A DNA stretch of 64,000 bases from Glutamicibacter sp. B1 (GCF_039602135.1 NZ_CP125942.1:62001-126000), one strand, 5' to 3'. Shown: positions 27,565 through 37,221, counted from the stretch's first letter. Numbers and translations are program-made. The notes: generated by a model not told the origin, from the sequence alone.

Positions 27565-28484
27565 AATACGCCTATCTGGGACCTGCTGGCACCTTTACTG
27601 AGTCGGCGCTACTGCAGGTTCCCGGGGCTGTGGACGCACAGCGTATCCCTGCAACTAATGTGAACGTTGCACTGTCCATGGTGCGTGAAGGCAGTGTTGA
27701 TGCCGCCATGGTGCCCATTGAGAATTCGGTGGAAGGTGGCGTTTCCGCCACCTTAGATGCCATCGCTCAGGGCCAAGCCCTGCAGATCATTGCAGAGATT
27801 CTTGTGCCCATCAGCTTTGTTTTGGCGGTACGCCCTGGCATTACCTCGCTGGACCAGATCCAATTGATCTCCACCCACGGGCATGCGTGGGCTCAATGTC
27901 GGTTGTGGGCCGAAGCGAGTATCCCTGCTGCCGTATTCACCCCGGCCTCATCCACCGCAGCCGCAGCAGTGGCCCTGACGGAGAATGAGCCGCAGCATGA
28001 CGCCGCGATCTGCAACCCGCTGGTAGCTGAAGAACGCGGACTGAACGTGCTGGTGCGCGGCGTGGAAGACAACATTGGTGCGGTCACCCGCTTCATTCTG
28101 GTGACCCGTCCGGGAAAGATTCCAGCGCCCAGTGGCGTGGATAAATCAACCTTGATCCTGCCGTTGCCACAGGACCGTCCCGGTGCACTGATGGAGATTC
28201 TTGAGCAATTCAGCGCTCGCGGAGTCAACCTTTCACGCATCGAATCACGACCCACAGGAGAAGGCTTAGGCCAGTACTTCTTCTCCGTGGATTTCGAAGG
28301 ACACATCGCTGATGAACGCGTAGCAGCGGCCCTCTCTGGGTTGCACCGCGTATCCCCAGAATTACGCTTCCTCGGTTCCTACCCGGCTGCCCAGGGTGTT
28401 GAACCATTTGTAGATACGCATAATTCCGATGCCGCGTTCAGCGATGCCCGCGCCTGGGTGAAATCGCTGCGCGATCGACTGTAG
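27561..28484 (+). CDS. pheA: Prephenate dehydratase
   Basis: Converts prephenate to phenylpyruvate in phenylalanine synthesis. 307 aa, monofunctional (no chorismate mutase). The catalytic domain runs from YLGPAGTFTESAL to the TRF motif (AVTRFILV). The ACT domain (about 190-275) holds DRPGALMEIL and the Phe-binding ESRPT. Feedback inhibition by phenylalanine is expected from the ACT domain. Confidence 0.95.
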   Translation: MKYAYLGPAGTFTESALLQVPGAVDAQRIPATNVNVALSMVREGSVDAAMVPIENSVEGGVSATLDAIAQGQALQIIAEILVPISFVLAVRPGITSLDQIQLISTHGHAWAQCRLWAEASIPAAVFTPASSTAAAAVALTENEPQHDAAICNPLVAEERGLNVLVRGVEDNIGAVTRFILVTRPGKIPAPSGVDKSTLILPLPQDRPGALMEILEQFSARGVNLSRIESRPTGEGLGQYFFSVDFEGHIADERVAAALSGLHRVSPELRFLGSYPAAQGVEPFVDTHNSDAAFSDARAWVKSLRDRL

Positions 28485-28494
28485 CTTCAACGCA

Positions 28495-28532
28495 GAAGGC
28501 TCTGCTGATCCTCATGGACCAGCAGAGCCTTC
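28495..28532. terminator. Bidirectional terminator pheA / lipid kinase
   Basis: A perfect 13-bp stem, GAAGGCTCTGCTG (28495-28507) with its complement (28520-28532), between convergent genes. Confidence 0.8.
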
Positions 28533-28556
28533 GCTGTGTGCAGAATAGTTATTGAG

Positions 28557-29603
28557 TTACGGGGTACGCAGGCGCAAAGCGCTCGGTGAGACGCTGACTT
28601 CCAACTCGTTCACCTGACCGGTCGGATCCCCATCAATCTGGGTATTCATCGGCTCGGTGCAACGCAAGGCAACACCTGGAGTCTGATAGAAACTCATCAC
28701 CGGAATTTTGTTCTTAGCTCGGAATGCGGTCTTGAGCAGGATCCACATCCACCCCGCGGCCGAGCGTGGGGAAAGGATCACCGCGTCGAGCACACCATCG
28801 TCAATTTTGGCGTCCGGGACAAAGTCCAGGCCTTGCAACTTGCCACAGTTGGCGAAGAGTACCGAGCGGACCTTGCGGGACTGCCAGTTCTCGTCTCCGT
28901 CCAACTTGAAGTTGACCTTCTTGCGTTTGCCTGGAAGCTGGCGCAGGCCAGCTTCTGAGTACGCGAGCCAGCCAACCTTGGACTTGAGTTCTTCGTTCGT
29001 GTCATCAAAAAGATCCGCGTCCGTGCCAACGCCAGCAATGACTAAGAATGCATGGTCAGCTTCGTTACCGTCCAACAGTTTCAGCTTCATATGTCCCACA
29101 TCGATACGGCGCACCATGCCCCGCACGGCAACCAGGGCTGCGGTGTGAAGATCATCGATAGGGATCTCGACATTGCGTGCCAGCAGGTTTCCGGTGCCCA
29201 GTGGGAGCACACCGAGGGAGGTTTCAGTGCCTTCGAGTACTTCTGCGACGGCACGAATTGTTCCATCACCGCCGGCGGCAATAATTGTGTCGCATTGCGC
29301 ATCCAAGGCTTCCCGGGCTGCGTTTTGGCCAGCGTTCTCCTTGGTGGTGTGCAGGACTAGTGGTGCTTCAAGTCCAGCTTCGGCGCACACGCGCTCCACA
29401 GCCTTCTGCGCTTCTTCAGCGCCTGACTTGGAGGGATTGATGACCAATGCCACCTTGTTGGCGGTGACATGTTCGGCCGCCAGCGGTTCTTGGGCCGATG
29501 GCTTTCGGTAGTGCGAGAGCTTACGCACGGAGTACCAACTGGTCGCCGCGGCGGCAGCTGCAGCGGCCACGGCAGAGAAAACGATCACACGATTTTTCTG
29601 CAT
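28557..29603 (-). CDS. Diacylglycerol/lipid kinase family protein
   Basis: 348 aa. A hydrophobic, Ala-rich N-terminal segment (residues 6-24) anchors it to the membrane. The DAGK catalytic domain follows: VALVINPSKSGA near residue 51, the nucleotide-binding GGDGT at 111-115 and PLGTGNLLARN. The C-terminal half matches YegS/DgkB-like lipid kinases. Likely substrate diacylglycerol or a related lipid. Divergent from serS with 38 nt between them. Confidence 0.88.
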   Translation of the reverse strand: MQKNRVIVFSAVAAAAAAAATSWYSVRKLSHYRKPSAQEPLAAEHVTANKVALVINPSKSGAEEAQKAVERVCAEAGLEAPLVLHTTKENAGQNAAREALDAQCDTIIAAGGDGTIRAVAEVLEGTETSLGVLPLGTGNLLARNVEIPIDDLHTAALVAVRGMVRRIDVGHMKLKLLDGNEADHAFLVIAGVGTDADLFDDTNEELKSKVGWLAYSEAGLRQLPGKRKKVNFKLDGDENWQSRKVRSVLFANCGKLQGLDFVPDAKIDDGVLDAVILSPRSAAGWMWILLKTAFRAKNKIPVMSFYQTPGVALRCTEPMNTQIDGDPTGQVNELEVSVSPSALRLRTP

Positions 29604-29641
29604 AGTGCCTTCATCGTACTCATGATTGTTACGCTTAACGT

Positions 29642-30919
29642 GTGATCGACCTGAAAATGCTCACCGAAAATCCGGATTTGTACCGTGCCTCGCAACGCGC
29701 GCGCGGTGCCGACGAGTCGTTAGTTGACCAACTATTGGCAGCTGACACGGCACGTCGTGAAACCATTGCCACCTACGAGCGCCTGCGTGCCGAGCAGAAC
29801 GCGTTCTCTAAGAAGGTCGGCCAGGCTAAGGGCGAGGAGCGCACCGCGCTACTGGCCGAGGTCAAAGAGCTGGCCTCCTCGGTCAAGTCTGCTCAGGCAG
29901 CCTCTGATGAAGCTTCTGCCAAGTGCACCGAGCTACAGCGCCTGATCCCGAACCTGATCATCGACGGCATTCCTGCCGGCGGCGAAGACGACTTCACCGT
30001 CGTGAAGCACGTGGGTACGGTCCGTGACTTTAAGGCCGAAGGCTTTGAACCATTGGATCACCTGCAAATCGCCGAGAAGCTCGACGCGATTGACATGGAA
30101 CGTGGCGCCAAGGTCTCTGGCTCGCGCTTCTACTTCCTCAAGGGCATCGGCGCCCGCCTGGAAATCGCGATGATGAACATGGCCTTGGACGTGGCCATGG
30201 AACGTGGCTTCATCCCGATGATCACCCCAACCTTGGTTCGCCCAGAAACCATGCAGGGTACCGGCTTCGACGTGGAGCACGACGACGAGATCTACAAGCT
30301 CGAGCGTGACAACATGTACCTGGTCGGCACCTCCGAGGTTGCCCTAGCTGGTTACCACGCAGACGAGATCATGGATCTGTCGCAGGGGCCAATCCGCTAC
30401 GCCGGTTGGTCCTCGTGCTACCGCCGTGAAGCAGGTTCAGCCGGCAAGGACACCCGTGGCATCATCCGCGTGCACCAGTTCAACAAGCTGGAAATGTTCA
30501 TCTACACCAGCATCGAGAATGCTGAAGCTGAGCACCAGAACCTGCTGGCCATGGAAGAAGAAATGCTTGGCCGCATGGAACTTCCATACCGCGTGATCGA
30601 TACCGCCGCTGGTGACCTCGGCATGAGCGCCGCCCGCAAGTTCGATTGCGAAGCATGGGTGCCAACTCAGGATGCTTTCCGTGAGTTGACTTCAACTTCT
30701 AACTGCACCACCTTCCAGGCTCGCCGCTTGAACATTCGCGAACGCGAAATCGTTGACGGCAAGCCAGGTAAGACCCGTGCGGTCGCTACCCTGAATGGCA
30801 CCTTGGCTACCACCCGCTGGATTGTCGCGATTCTGGAAAACCACCAGAACCCAGACGGTTCGGTTAATGTACCTAAGGCGTTGCAGCCATACCTTGGCGG
30901 ACTCGAAGTCCTCAAGTAA
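29642..30919 (+). CDS. serS: Serine--tRNA ligase
   Basis: Charges tRNA-Ser. 425 aa, GTG start. It has the N-terminal coiled-coil arm (about 30-100), class-II motif 2 ([17 protein letters not shown]) and motif 3 ([17 protein letters not shown]). No frameshift or missing motif is seen. A hairpin terminator follows at 30933-30967. Confidence 0.97.
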   Translation: MIDLKMLTENPDLYRASQRARGADESLVDQLLAADTARRETIATYERLRAEQNAFSKKVGQAKGEERTALLAEVKELASSVKSAQAASDEASAKCTELQRLIPNLIIDGIPAGGEDDFTVVKHVGTVRDFKAEGFEPLDHLQIAEKLDAIDMERGAKVSGSRFYFLKGIGARLEIAMMNMALDVAMERGFIPMITPTLVRPETMQGTGFDVEHDDEIYKLERDNMYLVGTSEVALAGYHADEIMDLSQGPIRYAGWSSCYRREAGSAGKDTRGIIRVHQFNKLEMFIYTSIENAEAEHQNLLAMEEEMLGRMELPYRVIDTAAGDLGMSAARKFDCEAWVPTQDAFRELTSTSNCTTFQARRLNIREREIVDGKPGKTRAVATLNGTLATTRWIVAILENHQNPDGSVNVPKALQPYLGGLEVLK

Positions 30920-30932
30920 AACAGGTTCACAT

Positions 30933-30967
30933 AGTTGCCGGTCATCCATTGCGGGTGGCCGGCAACT
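30933..30967 (+). terminator. Hairpin terminator after serS
   Basis: A 15-bp stem with two G-U pairs (30933-30947 with 30953-30967). The tail is only weakly U-rich. Confidence 0.6.
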
Positions 30968-31043
30968 GTCGTTAACCAGCTGTTCAGTTGCTCCTGTGCC
31001 GTGGGTCATCGCCAAAATGTGGTGGTGGTGGTTAACTTGAGCC

Positions 31044-31874
31044 ATGACAGTTATGACAAAGATCGGCAACGATGACCGACTAGATAAGCAAAAAAAGATG
31101 ATTTGCCTTGATGTGGACGGAACTATCGTCAACCATCAGGGGCAAATGAGCCAGCGGGTGCGCGAAGCAGCCCGTGCTGTGGTGGAACAAGGTCACGAAG
31201 TGATTATCTCCACCGGACGGTCGCTGGGAGCTGCCCTGCCCATCATGCAAGAACTCGGTATTGACCATGGTTACGTGGTCGTCAGCAATGGTGGTGTGCT
31301 GGCCAAGGTGAGCGCGAATGACATCGAAGTGATTCACCGCGAAGTTTTTGATCCTTCGGTAGCACTCAAGGCCCTGTGGAAGCAGTTGCCCAAGGCCAAG
31401 TACGCGCTGGAAAACGAGCGTGGCGAATTTCTATCTAACCAAGCCTTTGGCGATGCCAGCTTTGGCGCAGAAACCAGGGTTGTGGATTTCGAAGAATTAC
31501 TCAGCAATAAGGCCGTGCGTGTTGTGGTGTTCTCCACCGACAATACTGCCGAGGAATTCGGTCATGCGGTGCAAGGCCTGGGCCTATCCGGAGTGACCTA
31601 CTCCGTAGGGTGGACCGCGTGGCTGGATATCGCCGCCGACGGCACCACCAAAGCTAGTGGTCTGGAGCGCCTACGCGCGATCCTCAAATTTGATCTGGCC
31701 GATTCACTGGCCGTAGGCGATGGCCGCAATGACATCGAAATGCTCCAGTGGGCTGGTCATGGCGTAGCCATGGGCCAAGCGCCGGATGAAGTTAAGGACG
31801 CCGCGGACGCCGTGACCGAAGGCGTCGATGACGATGGTCTGGCGATCGTTCTCGAAAGACTTCTCGAAGGCTAG
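31044..31874 (+). CDS. HAD-superfamily phosphatase, Cof (IIB) type
   Basis: 276 aa. Motif I CLDVDGTIV (residues about 21-29) has both catalytic Asp, motif II is ISTGRS, and motif III/IV is the late Lys plus AVGDGRNDIEML. The cap between motifs II and III identifies subclass IIB (Cof/YidA-like), which act on sugar phosphates and related compounds. An ATG at 31053 is also in frame. The ribosome site is poor. Substrate unknown. Confidence 0.9.
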   Translation: MTVMTKIGNDDRLDKQKKMICLDVDGTIVNHQGQMSQRVREAARAVVEQGHEVIISTGRSLGAALPIMQELGIDHGYVVVSNGGVLAKVSANDIEVIHREVFDPSVALKALWKQLPKAKYALENERGEFLSNQAFGDASFGAETRVVDFEELLSNKAVRVVVFSTDNTAEEFGHAVQGLGLSGVTYSVGWTAWLDIAADGTTKASGLERLRAILKFDLADSLAVGDGRNDIEMLQWAGHGVAMGQAPDEVKDAADAVTEGVDDDGLAIVLERLLEG

Positions 31875-31889
31875 TCCTGCCATTGCGCG

Positions 31890-32492
31890 CTAAAGCTGGT
31901 CAGTGAATTCCAGCAGTCGGGCAATGGCGGCTCGTGCGCCGAGCTCATCGTTATACCCGGAACGCACGATGGCAGCAGACACCGCCTGCGGGGTAATGCC
32001 AAGAATTTCGGCCACGGCTTTCTGCTGACCACGCACTCCCGGGGTGAGCAGATCCACCACTGACCATTCAGCCTCGGTACGGGTGCGAATCCACTGGCCC
32101 AGCATGCGCAGCAGGCCCTCTAGTTCGGCATCCGTCTCATCGGTGCCCGAGGAGACGCAAATTGGTACCCGTTCACCGCGGTGACTGGCCGCTTCCAAAG
32201 CACCCAGGGCTCGGCGTGCGGCCTTGCCTTCCACCAAGTCTGCCTCGGTCGGTACCGGCTCATAGAGGCTTCCGATACCCAGTCCAATATTGCAGAAGTT
32301 CAGTCTGGCCACGCGCATCAGCGCATCCACGGCGGCTTCGGGATCTTTGGGTACACCCAGTAATAATTGACCGCTCAATGCGGTGAAGGGTGCATGGGTG
32401 TCTACTTGCGAGAGCTGGTGCCATAATTGCTCGCTGGCGTCGGCAACATCGGTGACCGAGCGGGGCCGGGGGCTGAGCGCAACAACAAACAT
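31890..32492 (-). CDS. Uncharacterised protein with C-terminal HTH-like segment
   Basis: 200 aa, not firmly recognised. The C-terminal part (QQKAVAEILGITPQAVSAAIVRSGYNDE, about residues 157-184) looks like a helix-turn-helix. The N-terminal MFVVALSPRPRSVTD and the general layout recall SatD/MarR-type actinobacterial proteins. It is convergent with the Cof phosphatase and 15 nt from it. I assign no function. Confidence 0.6.
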   Translation of the reverse strand: MFVVALSPRPRSVTDVADASEQLWHQLSQVDTHAPFTALSGQLLLGVPKDPEAAVDALMRVARLNFCNIGLGIGSLYEPVPTEADLVEGKAARRALGALEAASHRGERVPICVSSGTDETDAELEGLLRMLGQWIRTRTEAEWSVVDLLTPGVRGQQKAVAEILGITPQAVSAAIVRSGYNDELGARAAIARLLEFTDQL

Positions 32493-32912
32493 ATTTCCAG
32501 TATTGCGTGTGAAGCTTCATTTGTCGTGGGTACTGCCACATGCGTTGTGTCGTCGTGAAATCTAAGTGCTTTGCTGGCGTTTGATGGGTATTCGATACTG
32601 CTCAGCCCTGATTATGTCGATACAAATTGTGCTCTCATTAATTCAGTGCAGAGCCAATCTTGAACCGGAAAGATCGCGGTGTTGCCGAGGTAACCCGAAA
32701 TTCAGGGTGGTCAAGAATGAAGCAGTTCCGGTGATTCCGAATATTAGTGGTACTAACCGCTCACACCCTCCGATCTAGGTCATGGCTATAGAGTGGCAGT
32801 TGGCCAATGAGCGGCAGCTTCGGGCCCTAGGCCATTGGTCCAGTCGGTCCCGGCCACTGCCGCCCTCTTCTTTGAAGCCGCAGGCGACTAGTGCGGCGTT
32901 AGGGTAACCCGG
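32493..32912. other. Gene-free gap with an imperfect hairpin
   Basis: No gene is recognised in about 420 bp. A long imperfect stem pairs GGCAGTTGGCC (32795-32805) with GGCCACTGCC (32852-32861), just beyond the stop of the YczE-like gene on minus. It may be that gene's transcript end. Confidence 0.4.
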
Positions 32913-33539
32913 TTAGGGCAGTCGGATGATCGTCCAGCGGAAGAAGAACTGCGTGGCTGGTCCGATCAACAGGGCGTAGGCCACCGTTCCAATGCCTACC
33001 GGGCCACCCATCAGCCAGCCGATGCCCAATACCGTAAGCTCTAGCGCGGTGCGTACCAGACGGATGGACAATCCGGTGCGCAGGTGCAGTCCGGTCATCA
33101 GCCCGTCGCGCGGACCGGCTCCGAAATGGCTGCCAATGTACATTGCACCGCCCAGTCCGTTGATGATGATGGCTACGGCGAACACCGCAATCTGCCAGCC
33201 CAGGGAATGCACCTCGGGTAACACCCAGAGGAAGAAGTCCAGCGCTACGCCGATGTAGAGCGCATTGGCAATGGTGCCAATGCCGGGCCATTGCTTCAGC
33301 GGGATCCATGCCAACAAGATCAGCACCCCGGTGAGAATAACGATCACACCCAGTGAAAGTGGTAGGTAATTCGCCAGCCCCAAGTGGAAGACGTCCCAGG
33401 GGTCCACACCCAGCTGCGCGCGAATAATCAACGCCATGGCCAGCGCGTAGAGCGTCAGCCCGATGAAGAGATTGGTCAGGCGCAGGGGCACCCTTCCTGA
33501 GCTCAGTTGTTGGCGCGGAGTGAGGTTGGTGATCGTCAT
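32913..33539 (-). CDS. YczE/YitT-like membrane protein
   Basis: 208 aa from the ATG at 33539, with five or six membrane helices. Characteristic phrases are GLTLYALAMALIIRAQLGVDPWDVFH near the N-terminus and GSHFGAGPRDGLMTGL, as in the YczE family. Function unknown. It is divergent from a MocR-type regulator. YczE-like genes are often seen beside MocR-type regulators, suggesting the regulator controls it. Confidence 0.85.
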   Translation of the reverse strand: MTITNLTPRQQLSSGRVPLRLTNLFIGLTLYALAMALIIRAQLGVDPWDVFHLGLANYLPLSLGVIVILTGVLILLAWIPLKQWPGIGTIANALYIGVALDFFLWVLPEVHSLGWQIAVFAVAIIINGLGGAMYIGSHFGAGPRDGLMTGLHLRTGLSIRLVRTALELTVLGIGWLMGGPVGIGTVAYALLIGPATQFFFRWTIIRLP

Positions 33540-33555
33540 ATAAAAATCATCCGAT

Positions 33556-33584
33556 AAATTGGTATTAGAAAAAATAGCCAATTT
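33556..33584. promoter_or_regulatory. Inverted repeat in the YczE/MocR intergenic region
   Basis: AAATTGG (33556-33562) and CCAATTT (33578-33584), 15 nt apart, lie in the 60-bp AT-rich gap between the divergent genes. Probable MocR operator. Confidence 0.4.
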
Positions 33585-33599
33585 TGAAGGAGTGGCTTT

Positions 33600-34997
33600 A
33601 TGGGGCGCATCACAGCCATCTCGCTGGTTGCCATGCTCGGCGACATCGACCCGCGACAACCCGCCTATCGCTGGCTCTATTCAACCCTTCGCTCATTGAT
33701 TGCTAACGGCCGCATCCTGCACGGCACCGCTCTACCGAGTGAACGCGACGTCGTTGCCGCCTTGAAGTTGAGCCGCACCACGGTCTCCCGTGCCTACGCC
33801 GAACTACGCGAGGCTGGCTACGCCACTTCTCGACAGGGCTCGGGCACCGTGGCCCAAATTCCTGGCGGGCCGGCGGCAGGTGGATCTGAACCACTACCCT
33901 TAGGCGGATTTGGCCCGGTAAGCTCCAGTACGGCCATTGACCTGACCTGTGCCGCACCCAGTGCTCCAGCAGGCATGGTGGAAAACTACGCGCAAGCGGT
34001 AGCGGAGCTTCCCGCCTACGCAGCAACCATGGGCTACTACCCGCTGGGGCTCGATGCGTTACGTCAGGCCCTAGCCGACTATTACACTGCACGCGGCCTA
34101 CCTACCGGCGCCGACCAGATGATCGTCACCACCGGCGCACTGCCTGGTGTGGCGGCGGCCGGACGTGCGGTGCTGGGCCGAGGTCAGAAAGTGTTGGCTG
34201 AGACCCCCACCTACCCGAATTCGCTTTTGGCCCTCAAAGCCACCGGAGCCAAAGCTGTCGGAGTGCCAATCGATGCTTCGGGCTCGGACATCTCGCAGAT
34301 TTCGCAGATGCTACACACCACCGGGGCCAAAGCGATGCTCTGCCTGCCGGACTTCCACAATCCCGTGGGAACGCTCTTGGATGATGATGGACGCAAGGCG
34401 TGGGCGCGAGCCTTAGATGCTTCTGGCACCGTGGGAATTGTTGATGAAACCTGCGTGGACCTCTGGCTCGATGAACGCCCACAAACCCTGCCCATGGCCG
34501 CCTACTCCAAGAACCTGATTACCGTGGGAAGTGCGAGCAAATCGCACTGGGGCGGGTTGCGGCTCGGGTGGATCCGTTCCCCGAGACACCTCACCGGAGC
34601 CATCGCGAGATCTCGTATGAGCATGGACTTGGGTGTGCCAATCCTCGAACAGCTGGTGCTGACCAACCTGCTCAATTCCGGCACGGCATTAAGTGAACAG
34701 ACCCGGGCCCAGCTGCGCGACAACCGCGACTGGATGCTGGGTCAGTTGGCGGAGCACCTGCCTGACTGGCGGCCGAATAATCCGGCTGGCGGGTTGAGCC
34801 TGTGGTGCCACCTGCCAAGTCCGCGATCCACCGCGCTGGCGCGGAAACTCACCTCGGTGCTGCTCGCTCCGGGGTCCACTTTTGCGGTGGATGGGCACGG
34901 GCTCGAGCACTATGTGCGCCTTCCCTATGCTCAAGGCCGGGAAGAGCTGGAAAAGGCACTGCCGGCAATTATCCAGGCGTGGCGACAGGTGGCTTAG
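33600..34997 (+). CDS. MocR-type regulator (GntR HTH plus aminotransferase-like domain)
   Basis: 465 aa, GAAGGAG before the ATG. A GntR winged helix fills residues 20-90 (LPSERDVVAALKLSRTTVSRAYAELREAGY). A class-I aminotransferase-like domain follows, with the PLP lysine in GSASKSHWGGLRLGW and LPDFHNPVGT earlier. MocR proteins use PLP or an aldimine as effector and often regulate divergent neighbours; PdxR is one example. Confidence 0.93.
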   Translation: MGRITAISLVAMLGDIDPRQPAYRWLYSTLRSLIANGRILHGTALPSERDVVAALKLSRTTVSRAYAELREAGYATSRQGSGTVAQIPGGPAAGGSEPLPLGGFGPVSSSTAIDLTCAAPSAPAGMVENYAQAVAELPAYAATMGYYPLGLDALRQALADYYTARGLPTGADQMIVTTGALPGVAAAGRAVLGRGQKVLAETPTYPNSLLALKATGAKAVGVPIDASGSDISQISQMLHTTGAKAMLCLPDFHNPVGTLLDDDGRKAWARALDASGTVGIVDETCVDLWLDERPQTLPMAAYSKNLITVGSASKSHWGGLRLGWIRSPRHLTGAIARSRMSMDLGVPILEQLVLTNLLNSGTALSEQTRAQLRDNRDWMLGQLAEHLPDWRPNNPAGGLSLWCHLPSPRSTALARKLTSVLLAPGSTFAVDGHGLEHYVRLPYAQGREELEKALPAIIQAWRQVA

Positions 34998-35599
34998 AGG
35001 CTCGCTATTACGGTCATTATGGCATCGGTCAGCTGCTCAAAGCTCCAGCCTGAATCGACAGTTGCCCCATCGGTTTCGGCTCCGACGAGGGCTCGGGCTC
35101 CGGTGGGGCGCACCGCTGGCACATGGATGAATAAGGCCGGGACTCTCAAGCCATAAGCAGTGAATGCAATATGGTTGCAGACGAACTTTCCTGCATCATC
35201 GGACACCGAAGCATTGAATCCTGCGCGGACTAGGATCTCCACCACGATATTCGGATCGAGGCCCGCCGGACGCCTAGGAGGGGCTTGCGGGTCAATCACG
35301 TGGCCGCGTGGCTGATGACCATTATTGTCTGGAATCCGGGCGTCATTAATGTTGACCCCGTAGGCCTCGGGAGTGATCGCGTTGCGGCCTCCGGCTTCAC
35401 CGAGGCAGAGCAGTATGTCCGGCTGGTGCTCGTCCACCAGCTGTTCAAGCGCTGGTCCCGAGGTGGCGAAAGCGACCGGCAGGGTGGCAGTGCTTATTCG
35501 GTGCGGGCCCATCGACTTGGGGAGTCGAAACACGACTTCTGCGCTGGCGTTGATCGTGTCACTGCCGAAGGGTTCAAAACCTGTCACCAGAATGTGCAT
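34994..35599 (-). CDS. pcp: Pyroglutamyl-peptidase I
   Basis: Cysteine peptidase removing N-terminal pyroglutamate. 201 aa, a little shorter than the usual 215. Catalytic residues: Glu78 (PEAYGVN), Cys141 (GKFVCNHIAF) and His159 (FIHVP). The N-terminal MHILVTGFEPFG is typical. Its 3' end overlaps the MocR stop by 4 nt, convergently. Confidence 0.92.
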   Translation of the reverse strand: MHILVTGFEPFGSDTINASAEVVFRLPKSMGPHRISTATLPVAFATSGPALEQLVDEHQPDILLCLGEAGGRNAITPEAYGVNINDARIPDNNGHQPRGHVIDPQAPPRRPAGLDPNIVVEILVRAGFNASVSDDAGKFVCNHIAFTAYGLRVPALFIHVPAVRPTGARALVGAETDGATVDSGWSFEQLTDAIMTVIASL

Positions 35600-35645
35600 G
35601 AGCTCATTATGCCTAACTGTCGGTGCTCAACGATAGGTTTAGAGC

Positions 35646-36839
35646 ATGATAATTGCGGTGTTTGTACTGGTGGTCATCAATATTCTTGCAACGGCATGTA
35701 TTGCTTTGTTGCTGATACGGCGAACTGGCGGGGATAACGAAGCCATTAGAGAAGCTGTTCGTTCCACCCATGGTGAGTTGCGCCAAGACTTGGGTGCGCA
35801 GCGTGGAGAGCTACGGCAGAACTTGGCCGAAATCCGTACCGAGATCGATGCCAAGTTGGGGTCCATGGCTGAGGGCAATGCCCGCCGCCACCTGCAACTG
35901 CAGACGCTAATGCAGGAACAAATGGACAAGCTACGCGCCGGCAACGAAGCCAAGCTGGATCAGATGCGTGAAACCGTGGATGAGAAACTACAGGGCACTC
36001 TGGAGAAACGTCTGGGCGAAAGCTTCGAGCTGGTTAGCAAGAGACTAGAAATGGTCCAGCAAGGACTGGGAGAGATGCAGTCGCTGGCCCAGGACGTCGG
36101 TGGGCTCAAGCGCGTCTTGATCAATGTGAAGAGTCGCGGTTCCTGGGGTGAAGTTCAATTGGAGCGGCAACTGGAAGACATTCTCACCAAGGATCAGTAT
36201 GCGCAGAACGTCAGTATCGTTCCCGGTAGTCGCGAGCTGGTGGAATTTGCCGTAATCCTCCCTGGGCGGGAAGACGGGGAAATCTACCTACCGATTGACT
36301 CGAAGCTGCCTCAGGAAGACTATGAGCGTCTGCTCGACGCCCAAGAATCCGGGGATCTGGCGGCCATCGAACAGGCCAATAGGGCCTTGGACCGCGCAAT
36401 CGTGGAACAAGCCAAGCTGATCTCCAAATACATTGCCCCTCCGCACAGCACTGACTTTGCCATCATGTACCTGCCCACCGAGGGACTGTTTGCTGAAGTA
36501 GTACGCCGCCCCGGACTAGCTAGCAAACTTCAGACCGAACACCGAGTATTGGTCACCGGGCCAACTACGTTGATGAGCTTGCTCAACTCCCTGCAAATGG
36601 GATTCCGGACCCTAGCCATCGAGAAACGTAGCAGCGAAGTGTGGAAGGTATTGGCTGGGGCCAAGGAGGAATTCCGCAAGTACGGGGATGTCTGGGACAA
36701 ACTGGGCAAACAACTCTCGGCAGCACAAAATACCGTGCAGGCTGCCGGAACCAGGACGCGTGCGGTGGAACGCACGCTACGCGATGTGCAGTCGCTGAAC
36801 GCTGAAACGCAGTTGCCAGGGATCCTGCCGGAGATCTGA
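35646..36839 (+). CDS. rmuC: DNA recombination protein RmuC homologue
   Basis: 397 aa. One N-terminal membrane helix (residues 3-24), a long coiled coil (about 30-145) and the RmuC nuclease-like domain (about 150-385, with LKRVLINVKSRGSWGEVQLERQLEDIL and the conserved IDSKLP). RmuC limits inversions between short inverted repeats. Part of its 3' end is repeated at 37074-37105. Confidence 0.92.
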   Translation: MIIAVFVLVVINILATACIALLLIRRTGGDNEAIREAVRSTHGELRQDLGAQRGELRQNLAEIRTEIDAKLGSMAEGNARRHLQLQTLMQEQMDKLRAGNEAKLDQMRETVDEKLQGTLEKRLGESFELVSKRLEMVQQGLGEMQSLAQDVGGLKRVLINVKSRGSWGEVQLERQLEDILTKDQYAQNVSIVPGSRELVEFAVILPGREDGEIYLPIDSKLPQEDYERLLDAQESGDLAAIEQANRALDRAIVEQAKLISKYIAPPHSTDFAIMYLPTEGLFAEVVRRPGLASKLQTEHRVLVTGPTTLMSLLNSLQMGFRTLAIEKRSSEVWKVLAGAKEEFRKYGDVWDKLGKQLSAAQNTVQAAGTRTRAVERTLRDVQSLNAETQLPGILPEI

Positions 36840-36889
36840 GGTTTTTGGTAGCGTGGTGGCAGAATCGAACCCCGAATCGGGAGGTCAAT

Positions 36890-36991
36890 ATGGGACCTGA
36901 GTATTTGCTGGCGATGCTTTTCGGTATGGCATTCATTGCTGCCTGCGCCGCATTTGGGCGCCGTCGGAACCAACGAAAAAACAAAGAATAA
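36890..36991 (+). CDS. Small membrane protein, 33 aa
   Basis: GGGAGG (36880-36885) precedes an ATG opening 33 codons. The peptide has one hydrophobic helix (residues 5-22, YLLAMLFGMAFIAACAAF) followed by a basic tail (GRRRNQRKNK), the typical layout of a single-span small protein with its positive end inside. Family unknown. It lies 50 nt after rmuC and may be cotranscribed. Confidence 0.5.
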   Translation: MGPEYLLAMLFGMAFIAACAAFGRRRNQRKNKE

Positions 36992-37073
36992 AGCCGGGTG
37001 ACTGTGCGTGGCCGCTGCCCCTACTCATTCCGTGAGTCAGGGCTTCTAGACCTGGGAACTTTGCGGGCTCTTC

Positions 37074-37105
37074 GAAACGCAGCTGCCGGAGATCTGAGGT
37101 TTTTA
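37074..37105 (+). repeat. Partial duplicate of the rmuC 3' end
   Basis: GAAACGCAGCTGCC...GGAGATCTGAGGTTTTT repeats the last codons, stop and flank of rmuC (36804-36846), with an 11-nt block missing. It is a short tandem-like remnant about 240 bp downstream. Confidence 0.7.
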
Positions 37106-37182
37106 GATGGCCTAATCTCGCAGCAGCAATCAGCGCATCCGGATCTCGTCCGCAGTTTAAGAAAGTCGTAGATTAAGAAACA

Positions 37183-37212
37183 AATGGCGGCAACCGATCG
37201 GTTGCCGCCATT
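37183..37212. terminator. Terminator of ppa
   Basis: A perfect 30-nt palindrome, AATGGCGGCAACCG and its complement, directly after the ppa stop on minus, followed there by TGTTTCTT. Confidence 0.8.
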
Positions 37213-37221
37213 AGTTGTGGC

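Noticed and set aside
32566..32778. 70-codon frame in the gap before the YczE-like gene
   Set aside because: No ribosome site and no family resemblance.
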